Shown here piece by piece: positions 13,191 through 20,497 of a DNA stretch of 27,687 bases. Both the position numbers and the translations under genes were made by a program. Positions within the stretch are counted from its first letter, which is position 1, and the number at the start of each line of letters is the position of its first letter. Origin of the DNA: a virus; IMG/VR virus record IMGVR_UViG_3300044997_000467, positions 1 through 27,687 of that record; one strand, 5' to 3'. Below the pieces are notes generated by a model. The model worked only from the letters and a program-made list of their open reading frames with translations. It was not told the DNA's origin and made no database searches.

Positions 13191-13564
13191 TTTACAGAAA
13201 CCGGGCGCAAGCCCTGCTGGATGACGCAACGCCTAGCCCCTGGACGATCGGCCGGATGGATTACGCCGGGCAAATGGTTGGGATCAGCGCGCCGTTTGGC
13301 GATTCGTCGCTTTCCCTTAGCTCTTGGCGCGATCTTGCGATCGTTTACGGAAACGAGGATCAGCCCGAACAAGGTTACAAGCGTGCGACCGGGAACGCCG
13401 CGCTAATCGCGTACGCGCCCGAATTGGCGGAAACCGTGATCGCGCTTTGGGATTCGCTGCCGAATCGGCTGCGCGACATTGCGGCGGAGTGCAGCGGCGC
13501 CGATTACGATCTGCTTTCCGACGCCGCCGATTTGTTGGAGCGGCTTAGCGGGGCCGAACCGTGA
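13187..13564 (+). CDS. Conserved hypothetical protein (ATPxPW / NAALIAYAPELAE motif)
   Basis: A 125-residue acidic protein. Its N-terminal DDATPSPWTIG and central NAALIAYAPELAE belong to a pattern that I recognise as widespread in phage and prophage hypothetical proteins (ATPGPW followed by N-x-x-LIA-x-APxL), for which I know no function. The remainder is helical (LPNRLRDIA, DAADLLERL). It has a six-G ribosome-binding site (13176-13181) and an ATGA overlap with the preceding gene. Its own stop overlaps the GTG of the next gene. Reading-frame conservation and the motif make it clearly real. Confidence 0.75.
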   Translation: MIYRNRAQALLDDATPSPWTIGRMDYAGQMVGISAPFGDSSLSLSSWRDLAIVYGNEDQPEQGYKRATGNAALIAYAPELAETVIALWDSLPNRLRDIAAECSGADYDLLSDAADLLERLSGAEP

Positions 13565-13833
13565 TCCCGGCCATTCAGCTTCCAGCCGACGCGCTGCACG
13601 AAATCGAGATCCATAGCGCGCGCGCCGTCGCCGTCGGAACGCCAGGGATCGCCGTCGTTGTGCGCGATCTGGCCTATACGGGCCGAATTCTTTACGCTCA
13701 GCTTGAAGCGGCGTTAGCCGCCGTCGCCGAAGCGCCGCGCGGCAATTGCGGCCGCGCTTTCGTCGATCCCGATCACGTCTTGCGCGTAGCCCTAGCCGCC
13801 CGTAGCGAGGTGCAGCCGTGCGCCGATACTTGA
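13561..13833 (+). CDS. Small hypothetical protein (90 aa)
   Basis: A 90-residue protein starting at GTG 13561 in a GTGA overlap. The N-terminal half has beta-strand character (AVAVGTPGIAVVVRDLAYTG) followed by an Ala-rich helix (LEAALAAVAEAP). A C-terminal HVLRVALAARSEV stretch is helical. No motif or family is recognised. The frame is supported by the chain of overlapping starts and stops on both sides: it overlaps the next gene by 16 bases. Confidence 0.55.
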   Translation: MIPAIQLPADALHEIEIHSARAVAVGTPGIAVVVRDLAYTGRILYAQLEAALAAVAEAPRGNCGRAFVDPDHVLRVALAARSEVQPCADT

Positions 13834-14267
13834 TCGCGGAAGACGGAATCACCATTCTTCGGGTCGCCGAGCCGGGCGAATCGGCCTCAGGCCGTCGCGT
13901 GATTCGATCCGCTCGGCCGCTTCGGACGGGCGCCCGGCTTTGCCGCGTGCCGGCCGGCGCCGTCGATCGCGGCGATCTTTCCGCTTCGCCCGATTTGCTA
14001 GCCGCGCTCATCGACGCCGCGGGCGGGCTGAGCCTTCGCGCTTGGCTCGCCGACGCGCTTGCTGCGGGCGACGTCGATCGCTTCGCGCGACAAGCCGCCG
14101 CGCGCGGATCGTCGGAATCGGCGGGCGCTCGGCGAACCGCCGTAACGATCGCGCTAACCGCGGAGCGATTCGCTCAATTCCAAGCCGCCCGCTTGGCGCA
14201 CGGCGTACCGGTTGCGGCAATGGTTCGCGAAGCTGTTAGATCCGCGCTATGGCCGAACATTGCCTAA
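13818..14267 (+). CDS. Ribbon-helix-helix-type protein (149 aa)
   Basis: A 149-residue protein starting at GTG 13818. The N-terminal 95 residues are Arg/Ala-rich without a recognised domain. Residues about 107-145 fit a ribbon-helix-helix (Arc/CopG-like) module: a short strand RRTAVTIALT, helix AERFAQFQAARLAHG and helix PVAAMVREAVRSAL. Such modules dimerise and bind operators in the major groove, so autoregulation of this cluster is likely. No toxin gene is adjacent, which argues against a classical toxin-antitoxin pair. It overlaps the following HNH gene by 19 bases. Confidence 0.6.
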   Translation: MRRYLIAEDGITILRVAEPGESASGRRVIRSARPLRTGARLCRVPAGAVDRGDLSASPDLLAALIDAAGGLSLRAWLADALAAGDVDRFARQAAARGSSESAGARRTAVTIALTAERFAQFQAARLAHGVPVAAMVREAVRSALWPNIA

Positions 14268-14665
14268 ATTGCGCCGAGCCGGCGACGGTACGGCACCATG
14301 TCATCCCGCGCAGTCGCGGCGGCCGCGGAACCGTGCCGCTCTGCTCAGTTTGTCACGCGTTGGCGCATCGATCGAGCCTTAGCGACCTGCGCGCCGATTC
14401 CCATCGTGAGACAACCGCTAGCGGCAAGCATGGCGGCGGCTTGCCGCCATACGGATACGCCGTCGTTTCAGGCCGGCTCGTCGCGGACGCGTCCGAGCAA
14501 GCCGCCGTAAATGCGATCCTTGGCTTGCGTCTAGACGGCAAGTCATATGCCGAAATCGCCGCGGCCCTAACCGAGCGAAAATTAAAGCCGCGCGGCTCAG
14601 CCTGGAACGTATCGGCGATCCGGAAGATCGTTATTCGCTATTTCGGCCCGACAGCTTCCGAATAG
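14249..14665 (+). CDS. HNH endonuclease-like domain fused to a serine-recombinase DNA-binding fragment
   Basis: A 138-residue protein with two recognisable parts. Residues 5-41 are an HNH zinc-finger nuclease-like unit: CLNC (Cys5, Cys8), HHVIPRSRGG (His16, His17) and LCSVCHALAH (Cys32, Cys35, His36, His40). Residues about 63-130 match the entry of the recombinase domain of large serine recombinases: GGLPPYGYAVV, LVADASEQAAV, GKSYAEIAAALTERKL and WNVSAIRKIVIR. The resolvase catalytic domain is absent. The recombinase piece would supply DNA binding and the HNH part cleavage. It is the last gene of the plus block and runs 35 bases into the 3' end of the opposing holin gene. A homing-type endonuclease is the main alternative reading. 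Confidence 0.7.
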   Translation: MAEHCLNCAEPATVRHHVIPRSRGGRGTVPLCSVCHALAHRSSLSDLRADSHRETTASGKHGGGLPPYGYAVVSGRLVADASEQAAVNAILGLRLDGKSYAEIAAALTERKLKPRGSAWNVSAIRKIVIRYFGPTASE

Positions 14666-14918
14666 CCGCGCCAACGTCGCGCGCCGATTCGCGAATCATA
14701 TAGCCAAGAAACGCGATCGCGACGGCCGCGGGCGATCCAGAAAATAGCTGCACGGGATCAGCTTCGCCGCCGAGCGCGAGGGGCGCGGAATCCTGAGCCG
14801 ACGCCGCAATGCAGGCCGCGGCAAGCACGGGCGCCCATACGAGGATCAACGCCGGCCGCCGGCGAAGGTAGCCCGTCGCGACAAAAGCGAAAAAAACAAA
14901 CCAGGCTAGATCAACCAT
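14631..14918 (-). CDS. Holin-like membrane protein
   Basis: A 95-residue protein with three hydrophobic segments: residues about 4-18 (AWFVFFAFVATGYL), 22-40 (ALILVWAPVLAAACIAA) and 59-76 (weaker, AVAIAFLGYM). A charged basic tail follows (RESARDVGAAIRKLSG). Size, three-segment topology and position beside the endolysin fit a holin that permeabilises the inner membrane to time lysis. The ATG overlaps the endolysin stop by 8 bases. It is the last gene of the late operon and its 3' end overlaps the convergent HNH gene by 35 bases with no terminator between. Confidence 0.65.
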   Translation of the reverse strand: MVDLAWFVFFAFVATGYLRRRPALILVWAPVLAAACIAASAQDSAPLALGGEADPVQLFSGSPAAVAIAFLGYMIRESARDVGAAIRKLSGRNSE

Positions 14919-15360
14919 TTGGCACGCTCCAAGGGCGGGCGCCTGCTTCAGTAATCGCCAGCGTTTGCCGGCGTCCAGGCCGGCCGAGCGCGTAGGAAAC
15001 GTGAACCCAAGCGGCGCCGCGCAACCGTTCCACGATCGCTTGATCGAACGGAAGCCCGGCGCGAACGAGCGTCGTTACGATGTCTTCGGGCTGCATTCCG
15101 AGAACGCTCAGATCGGCCGCTTCGCCGCGCATATGCTGGGACGTCTTCGAGCCGCCGACGGCTGCATTTACGGCGGGCGAACGGTAGCCGCTGGAAATAC
15201 GGATCGGCTTGCCGAGCGCGCGCCGAAGGGGATCGAGGATCGCGGCGCAAAGCGCGACGATCGCGGCCTGCTCGGCTTCGCCCGGCGTGTTGTTTTCCGG
15301 GCGGCTTGTGGTCGTCATTTCTGCCCAGGTAAAGAATTCCCCAGGACGATCGCAAATCAT
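14911..15360 (-). CDS. Endolysin, peptidase M15 family
   Basis: A 149-residue murein peptidase of the M15 (D-Ala-D-Ala carboxypeptidase-like) type. RISSGYRSPAVNAAVGGS (54-71) is the family core and SQHMRGEAADL (74-84) supplies zinc ligands His76 and Asp83. WVHVS (118-122) supplies the third ligand, His120. It has no signal peptide, so it needs a holin, and one follows at once. There is no separate cell-wall-binding domain, as usual in Gram-negative phages. The start is ATG 15360: GGGGG lies five bases upstream and the codon overlaps the previous stop (ATGA). An in-frame ATG at 15372 lies upstream of that site. Confidence 0.9.
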   Translation of the reverse strand: MICDRPGEFFTWAEMTTTSRPENNTPGEAEQAAIVALCAAILDPLRRALGKPIRISSGYRSPAVNAAVGGSKTSQHMRGEAADLSVLGMQPEDIVTTLVRAGLPFDQAIVERLRGAAWVHVSYALGRPGRRQTLAITEAGARPWSVPNG

Positions 15361-15659
15361 TCGCGCCCCCATTTGCGGCGCCAGGCGCGCGGCTTGCGTT
15401 GCGACGTCACAACCAACCGCACGACGATCGCCGTTGCGACGCTTAGATATTCCTCGTCTTCGGAGCTAAGCCCGGGCACTTCGTCGAGAACGTCGCGCGC
15501 TAGCTCGATTACGGCTGCCTCAGAATCAGACGACCAAACGCCGCCCGGCGTCGCGTCGATCACGCTAGGGATATGCGCCGCCAGGTCGCCGAGCGCGTCG
15601 GCGATCCAGTCAAGCCGCGCCGGCAAAACCCCGCGTAAAACGGTCACCAGGAATGGCAC
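15357..15659 (-). CDS. Small hypothetical protein upstream of the endolysin (100 aa)
   Basis: A 100-residue protein starting at GTG 15659 with five G at 15664-15668. The N-terminus MPFLVTVLRGVLPARL is mildly hydrophobic and the middle is acidic (SEAAVIELARDVLDEVPG, SEDEEYLSV). The C-terminus is strongly basic (RKPRAWRRKWGRE). There is no lipobox and no clear transmembrane helix, so it cannot be called a spanin. Its position between the last tail gene and the endolysin suggests a tail-tip or lysis-associated role, which is inference. The stop overlaps the endolysin start (ATGA). Confidence 0.6.
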   Translation of the reverse strand: MPFLVTVLRGVLPARLDWIADALGDLAAHIPSVIDATPGGVWSSDSEAAVIELARDVLDEVPGLSSEDEEYLSVATAIVVRLVVTSQRKPRAWRRKWGRE

Positions 15660-15671
15660 GGCGCCCCCTTA

Positions 15672-17288
15672 TTATTCGAAGATCGTTACCCTAATTAGAT
15701 CGCTTCGGCCACCGTCGCGATCGATGCCAGTAACGACGCCGACGCGCTCCGTTAGCCCGTCCGCCGCGCTTGTTACCGCGACGCAGTCGCCGATCGAAAG
15801 CTCGGCGGGAGCGCCGACGCCATATTTAGCGCCGTCGACGATCATCGAGACTTCGAGCCGATCGACGGCCAGCAGACGCAACCGATTACGGCCGACAATT
15901 TCAGCCGTCGCAGCGTCGTAAATCCAAGTTAATTCTAGCGAATCAAGCCGGAAGCCGTGCCGATCTAGCGTTTGGATCCCCCAGTCATAGCGAGCCGCCG
16001 TAAGGGTTCGCCCGGCTCGGTATTCACCAGTTTTTTTGTTCGGCGCCCATTTTAGCGCGATCGCCGTGCGGATCGAATCGGGATCCGCGCTCGAACGGTA
16101 TTCGGGCGCGTTGACTACCGAAATCCCTGCGCCGTCGACAAGCGTAAACCTTGGCCGCATTTCCGCCGGATCCGTCTCAATATACCGCAGCGAAGCGCCG
16201 CGCGAAGACGGAACCAGCGCGACGGGTAGGCACGGCAAAACGTGCGTTTGCAAGATATCCCAAGCCGACGCGACTTCGTCGATCACGCCGTCAAAGCCGA
16301 ACGCGCGCAGCCGCTCGGCCGTCGAGTCCACCGATCCCCAGTCAACCGTAAGCCCGCGAACGCGCGCCAAAAGCCAGCCCAGCACGGATCCGGCGTCGTT
16401 TGGCAAGCCGGACGCCGAGCCGTCGAAAGCTGCGTACCATTCTTGTTCGGCCGCTTCGGGATGCGTTGTCGCCCAGCGGTGTTCAAGATCAACGGCGCCG
16501 GAAATATCGCAGTAAGCGATCGGCTGGCCGGCGTTGTCGTATCCGTCGATGACCTCGAACGATTCCCGCGCGCGCCGTTCGACGTGCGAATGCGCCGGCC
16601 CGCTAAGGGTAAGGGTTCCGCCGCCCAGGTGGTGCCCGGCGACCATTACCCAAGGCGGATCAAAGCTTACGGCTAGCCCGCGAACGGCTAGGGTTCCATC
16701 GCGACCGGGCTTGCCGAAAACGACGGGATAAATTCGCCCCTCGGCGCGCTCGGCATAAGCCGTAAACGTCGATTCGCTCGGCGCGTTGATCGCGGCGAAG
16801 ACGTCGGCCCAAGCTTGCGAGCCAAGAAATATTGACCATGGGGAATTGTAGATCCGCCAGGCGGCTTCGCGTTCAGCCTCCCATTGCGTTTCGCGTCGGC
16901 TGCGCACGTCCAGCGTCCGATCCACGTCGATACGTCGCACGATCAAATTATCGATCGTCGCCGGAACGGTTGATCCGTCAAACGACGGAACGTCGCCGAT
17001 CGTGATTTCCGTAGCTTCCCCAGCGCGCGCCGCTCGAAATTCCGACGGAAAGCCCGAAGCAATGACGCGATCGCCGTCGGAAACCTCGACTAAGCACGTA
17101 GCGTAATGCCGGCCGGCCGCAAGCTTCGCCGACGTGTTGCCGAGATGAACCGCAAACGAAACCCGGCGCGGCCGATAATCAGCCGTCGCGCCGTTTAATT
17201 CGGCCGAATCGAAGATCCGAACGGGAACATCGTCGAACGTCCACCCCTCGCCGTCCCATTCGATCGAAACCGTATATCCGGCGCGCAT
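15672..17288 (-). CDS. Phage tail tip / baseplate-like protein (538 aa)
   Basis: A 538-residue, beta-rich protein with aromatic and Asp/Gly-rich strands and a compact beta-barrel-like C-terminus (GDCVAVTSAADGLTERVGVVTG). It contains an AERAEGRIYPVVFGKPGRDG stretch (about 177-196) that looks conserved. The position, two genes after the tape measure and before the lysis genes, is that of distal tail or baseplate hub components which connect the tube to host-recognition fibres. No cell-wall hydrolase motif is evident. The ATG at 17288 overlaps the preceding stop (ATGA). The precise hub or fibre assignment is uncertain. Confidence 0.6.
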   Translation of the reverse strand: MRAGYTVSIEWDGEGWTFDDVPVRIFDSAELNGATADYRPRRVSFAVHLGNTSAKLAAGRHYATCLVEVSDGDRVIASGFPSEFRAARAGEATEITIGDVPSFDGSTVPATIDNLIVRRIDVDRTLDVRSRRETQWEAEREAAWRIYNSPWSIFLGSQAWADVFAAINAPSESTFTAYAERAEGRIYPVVFGKPGRDGTLAVRGLAVSFDPPWVMVAGHHLGGGTLTLSGPAHSHVERRARESFEVIDGYDNAGQPIAYCDISGAVDLEHRWATTHPEAAEQEWYAAFDGSASGLPNDAGSVLGWLLARVRGLTVDWGSVDSTAERLRAFGFDGVIDEVASAWDILQTHVLPCLPVALVPSSRGASLRYIETDPAEMRPRFTLVDGAGISVVNAPEYRSSADPDSIRTAIALKWAPNKKTGEYRAGRTLTAARYDWGIQTLDRHGFRLDSLELTWIYDAATAEIVGRNRLRLLAVDRLEVSMIVDGAKYGVGAPAELSIGDCVAVTSAADGLTERVGVVTGIDRDGGRSDLIRVTIFE

Positions 17289-20200
17289 CAGGTCAATTCC
17301 TCGATCGTAATCGAGCCGAGCCGCACGACCTCGGAAACAAGTTCCTCGCCGCTGTTGGCGTGTTCAACGGTGAAGGTCGGCGAAAGCGTGCCGACGATCG
17401 AGCCGTAGCGCCGGCCGTAAATCAGGGGAATATCGCCCGACGCGCTCCGCTGAGTATAAGGCAAATAAAGCACGGGCACGCCGTCGGCCGCCCAACGCTG
17501 CACCAGCGCCGCCAGGGTTGAGGCCATTTCGCCGCGCGAATATGCCGGCGCTCCGCCGTTCCAGGCGCCGATATAGTCGGGATTTGCGGCGGCCGCGATC
17601 CCGATATTCGCCGCGCCGTGAACCGGATCAAGCCGATCGGCCGACGCTTGCCAAGTCAGCGCAACGACGCGCGAAGGCGGCGCGGCTTGCGCGGCCCAAC
17701 GCTGGCCGTTTTCCGCGGCGAACGTGCGGCCATTTGCCCGATATTCGTGCGTTGTGTCTTTACCGTGCGCGTCGCCCAGCACGACGGCCGGCCCTAGTAG
17801 GATCTTTAGGCTGGACTTGTCGCCGGGCACGTTGGCGAAGCCAGCGATCCCGATCCGGAGCCGGAAACCGCGGATCGTTGCCGGCGGCGCCAGGGTCAGC
17901 ACGACGCGCGGCGGGATGAACCGCCAGGAAACCGAACCGGAATCCTCGGAGCCGTTCGCGGCGATCCGAACCTTGCAAACCTTGAAGGTTTGCGCCGTAT
18001 TATTTCCAAGAACGCCGGCCGTATTGCTCAGAATTTGCCGCGCATTGCCGGAAGAATCAACGGCAAACCCACCGGCTAGCTCGTCTTCCTGGATGAACGG
18101 ACCGGAACCGCTGGAAGACGACGAAGACGGAACAAGCCAGTCGCCGCGGCGCGTATACGTTTTTGCGTTGACGTAAGGATAAATGCGGTTCCAGGCGCCC
18201 CAGCTTGATCCGTCGTGCCAGGCGTAATCGAACGCTTGCAGTCCGCCGTCAATAACCAGCGCCCAAAGAGGCGTAATCCGATCGATCGCTTCGCCCGTAT
18301 CGCTGAATTGGACTGCGATTGTTTCTGTCGCCATAACGGCCGATCGCCAGCGAACCCGCGGCGATGGATAGTCGGCCGTCCAAAGCATTTGATCGGGCGC
18401 GTAAACGCCGCCAAGCGGCGCGCTGGACCATTCTTCGCCGACAACGGCCGGGCCGCCGGAAGCCGCAAACGAAACGCCGTTATGGACGTACCGCGGGCGC
18501 CCGCCGAAGGTGCGGCCGATCGGCGAATCCTCCGCGACACCAGAAAGCAGGCCAGCGCCAAAGCTTCCAACGGCTAGATCTGTCTTGGCAACCGAGAACC
18601 GCCACAAGCGAACGTGAGAATTTACGCCACCGGCGCCGTATGCGCGAATCTCGTAATACAGCGACGCGCCAACGATCGACGTAAGCGTAACGGGTTCAAG
18701 AACGCTCCAAACGCGCGGCTCAACATCGCCGCGAATTCGCCAGGCGATCGCCGCCGTGATCCCGACGTGCGCAATCAAAACCTCGATTTCGCCGGCGTCG
18801 ACGGCGTGCGGCCCGCTAAGGCTTGCGCCCGTTAAACCGTTAAAAATTTCAATCAATCCAGGCGTAAGCACAACATTAACGGCGGATTCGCCCGCCGCGC
18901 CGACGCGGCAATGCGAACGGATCGAAAGCGCGCCCGCGTCGATCTGAGCTCCGACAACGCAAGCGGCTTCGCTTTGGTTGTCGGCTTGCGGGTATTGGTA
19001 GCGGATATAATCGGCAACCGTCGCGCCGCTGCTTTGGATATCCCAATATCCCGCGGCGTTATTCGTCGCGGTTCCGCCGGCGCCGCCAGTCGCGGCGCTG
19101 TAGACGTTGGCCGGGCTTCCGGCGTGCGGCGTCCAATCGCGGACGAACGCTGCGCGCCCGTCTTGGTAATTCTGTTCCGTATTTGAGTAGCGCGGTAGCG
19201 CGATCGTGCCGCTGTATCCGCCTAGGTGTAGGCCGATGAGCGCCGCGCCGTCGTAGCGGCGCGCAACGGCGTAGAGGCGATCGCGATAGCCCGTTATCGC
19301 TAGTTCGCGCGGGCCGTTGGCAAGTCCCGTGAATGGATACCCAGCTAGCGACCAGGTCAAGCCATCATCGCGGGTTGCGAACATTCCGGCCGCTTGGAAT
19401 GCGGCCAACCCGTGCGGGTTCGGCGCCAGGACATAGATCGTGCCGTCATCAAGCGCGGTGACACAAACCGAATCGCCGGACGATCCGCCGCCGCTTGGCA
19501 CGGTATACGCCGGCGCAACGGCCGAAAGCTGCCCGAACGCGTCGCCGAGCCGATAGATCGCAAAGTCGCCGGCGCCGCCTTCGTCGATCGCGACGATGAA
19601 CGATCCGCCAGCGCTACCGACGCCGACGGCCGCCGGGTTGAGCGCCGTAAACTCGCCAACGAAGTCGAACCGGATCCCGTCGGCGCTCGCGTATTGCTGA
19701 GCGCCGATCAACATTAGGTATTGTCCGCCGCTTCGAGCAACGCGAATACGGCCCGCCGCGCCGCCGGATTCGTCTAGCGCCACCGTAAGTGCTTGGCGGC
19801 TTCCAAGCGTCCAGGAATTCAGATCCGAAAGATCGGCCGAATCCGAAGCGTCCCAGACCCAAACCTGAGCCGTATCGGATACCGTATCGTGCGCCAGGTG
19901 ATACAGCCGAACGCGCCCGCCGCCAGCCGCGACGATCGCCGGATACGCGTATTTCGATGCCGCCGTATCGGTTGGAGCCGCGACGATTTGATCGAACGCG
20001 ATCCCGCTCGGATCGCCGGCCGGACGATAGCCGACGTAAACGTAAGCGGTTCCGCCCGAAGCGTCTTCGTAAGCCATTGCGATCGCGCCGTTTGGAAGCC
20101 CGGCGATCGCCGTATGCGTTTGATCCGCGGTATCGGTTGACGCCGAGCCGGCGACGGCTTCGGCGTGCGCGATCGACGTCGGCGGATCCCAGCCGATCCA

Positions 20201-20497
20201 AGGCGTCGCGCCGGTATCGTCGGTAACGTCCGGCGCGTTCCATCGGGCTTCGAAGCCTAGATCGGGAAATCCCGCCCGGCTCGCTTGCAGTCCGATCGAG
20301 CGATCAATTTGAGGCGTCACCAATTCGCCGATCGGCGTCCAGGCGATCGCGCTCGGCGCTTCGCCCGTCGGCTCCGGGCGCGTCATCCTAGCGCCATCGA
20401 TCGTTACGTTGGCGATCTCTTCCGGCCATAGCCGCAAGCCCGGCGCGCAAGCGGCGAGGATCGGAAGGCTTGACGGCTGGGAAAATTCAGAACCCAT
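17288..20497 (-). CDS. Large tail-tip / receptor-binding-like protein with Asp-box repeats (1069 aa)
   Basis: A 1069-residue protein. The N-terminal 430 residues are beta-rich and include Asp-box (BNR)-like units, the clearest being DDGLTWSLAG (residue 377 on); SADGIRFDF is a weaker one. This implies a beta-propeller fold, seen in sialidases and phage fibres. The middle (about 450-700) is jelly-roll-like in composition. A run of Ser (VPSSSSSSGSG) precedes the last third, which contains SSLKILLGPAVVLGD. It likely forms the host-contacting part of the tail. ATG 20497 is favoured because it overlaps the tape-measure stop by 11 bases; an in-frame TTG at 20590 would extend it by 31 residues into the tape-measure gene but has no ribosome-binding site. 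Confidence 0.65.
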   Translation of the reverse strand: MGSEFSQPSSLPILAACAPGLRLWPEEIANVTIDGARMTRPEPTGEAPSAIAWTPIGELVTPQIDRSIGLQASRAGFPDLGFEARWNAPDVTDDTGATPWIGWDPPTSIAHAEAVAGSASTDTADQTHTAIAGLPNGAIAMAYEDASGGTAYVYVGYRPAGDPSGIAFDQIVAAPTDTAASKYAYPAIVAAGGGRVRLYHLAHDTVSDTAQVWVWDASDSADLSDLNSWTLGSRQALTVALDESGGAAGRIRVARSGGQYLMLIGAQQYASADGIRFDFVGEFTALNPAAVGVGSAGGSFIVAIDEGGAGDFAIYRLGDAFGQLSAVAPAYTVPSGGGSSGDSVCVTALDDGTIYVLAPNPHGLAAFQAAGMFATRDDGLTWSLAGYPFTGLANGPRELAITGYRDRLYAVARRYDGAALIGLHLGGYSGTIALPRYSNTEQNYQDGRAAFVRDWTPHAGSPANVYSAATGGAGGTATNNAAGYWDIQSSGATVADYIRYQYPQADNQSEAACVVGAQIDAGALSIRSHCRVGAAGESAVNVVLTPGLIEIFNGLTGASLSGPHAVDAGEIEVLIAHVGITAAIAWRIRGDVEPRVWSVLEPVTLTSIVGASLYYEIRAYGAGGVNSHVRLWRFSVAKTDLAVGSFGAGLLSGVAEDSPIGRTFGGRPRYVHNGVSFAASGGPAVVGEEWSSAPLGGVYAPDQMLWTADYPSPRVRWRSAVMATETIAVQFSDTGEAIDRITPLWALVIDGGLQAFDYAWHDGSSWGAWNRIYPYVNAKTYTRRGDWLVPSSSSSSGSGPFIQEDELAGGFAVDSSGNARQILSNTAGVLGNNTAQTFKVCKVRIAANGSEDSGSVSWRFIPPRVVLTLAPPATIRGFRLRIGIAGFANVPGDKSSLKILLGPAVVLGDAHGKDTTHEYRANGRTFAAENGQRWAAQAAPPSRVVALTWQASADRLDPVHGAANIGIAAAANPDYIGAWNGGAPAYSRGEMASTLAALVQRWAADGVPVLYLPYTQRSASGDIPLIYGRRYGSIVGTLSPTFTVEHANSGEELVSEVVRLGSITIEELT

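Noticed and set aside
14965-15921. Long plus-strand open frame of about 318 codons opposite the endolysin and tail gene
   Set aside because: High-GC DNA gives long antisense frames. It is antisense to three well-supported genes, has no poly-G start, and its residue content (Ser, Arg, Thr, Pro) is shadow-like.
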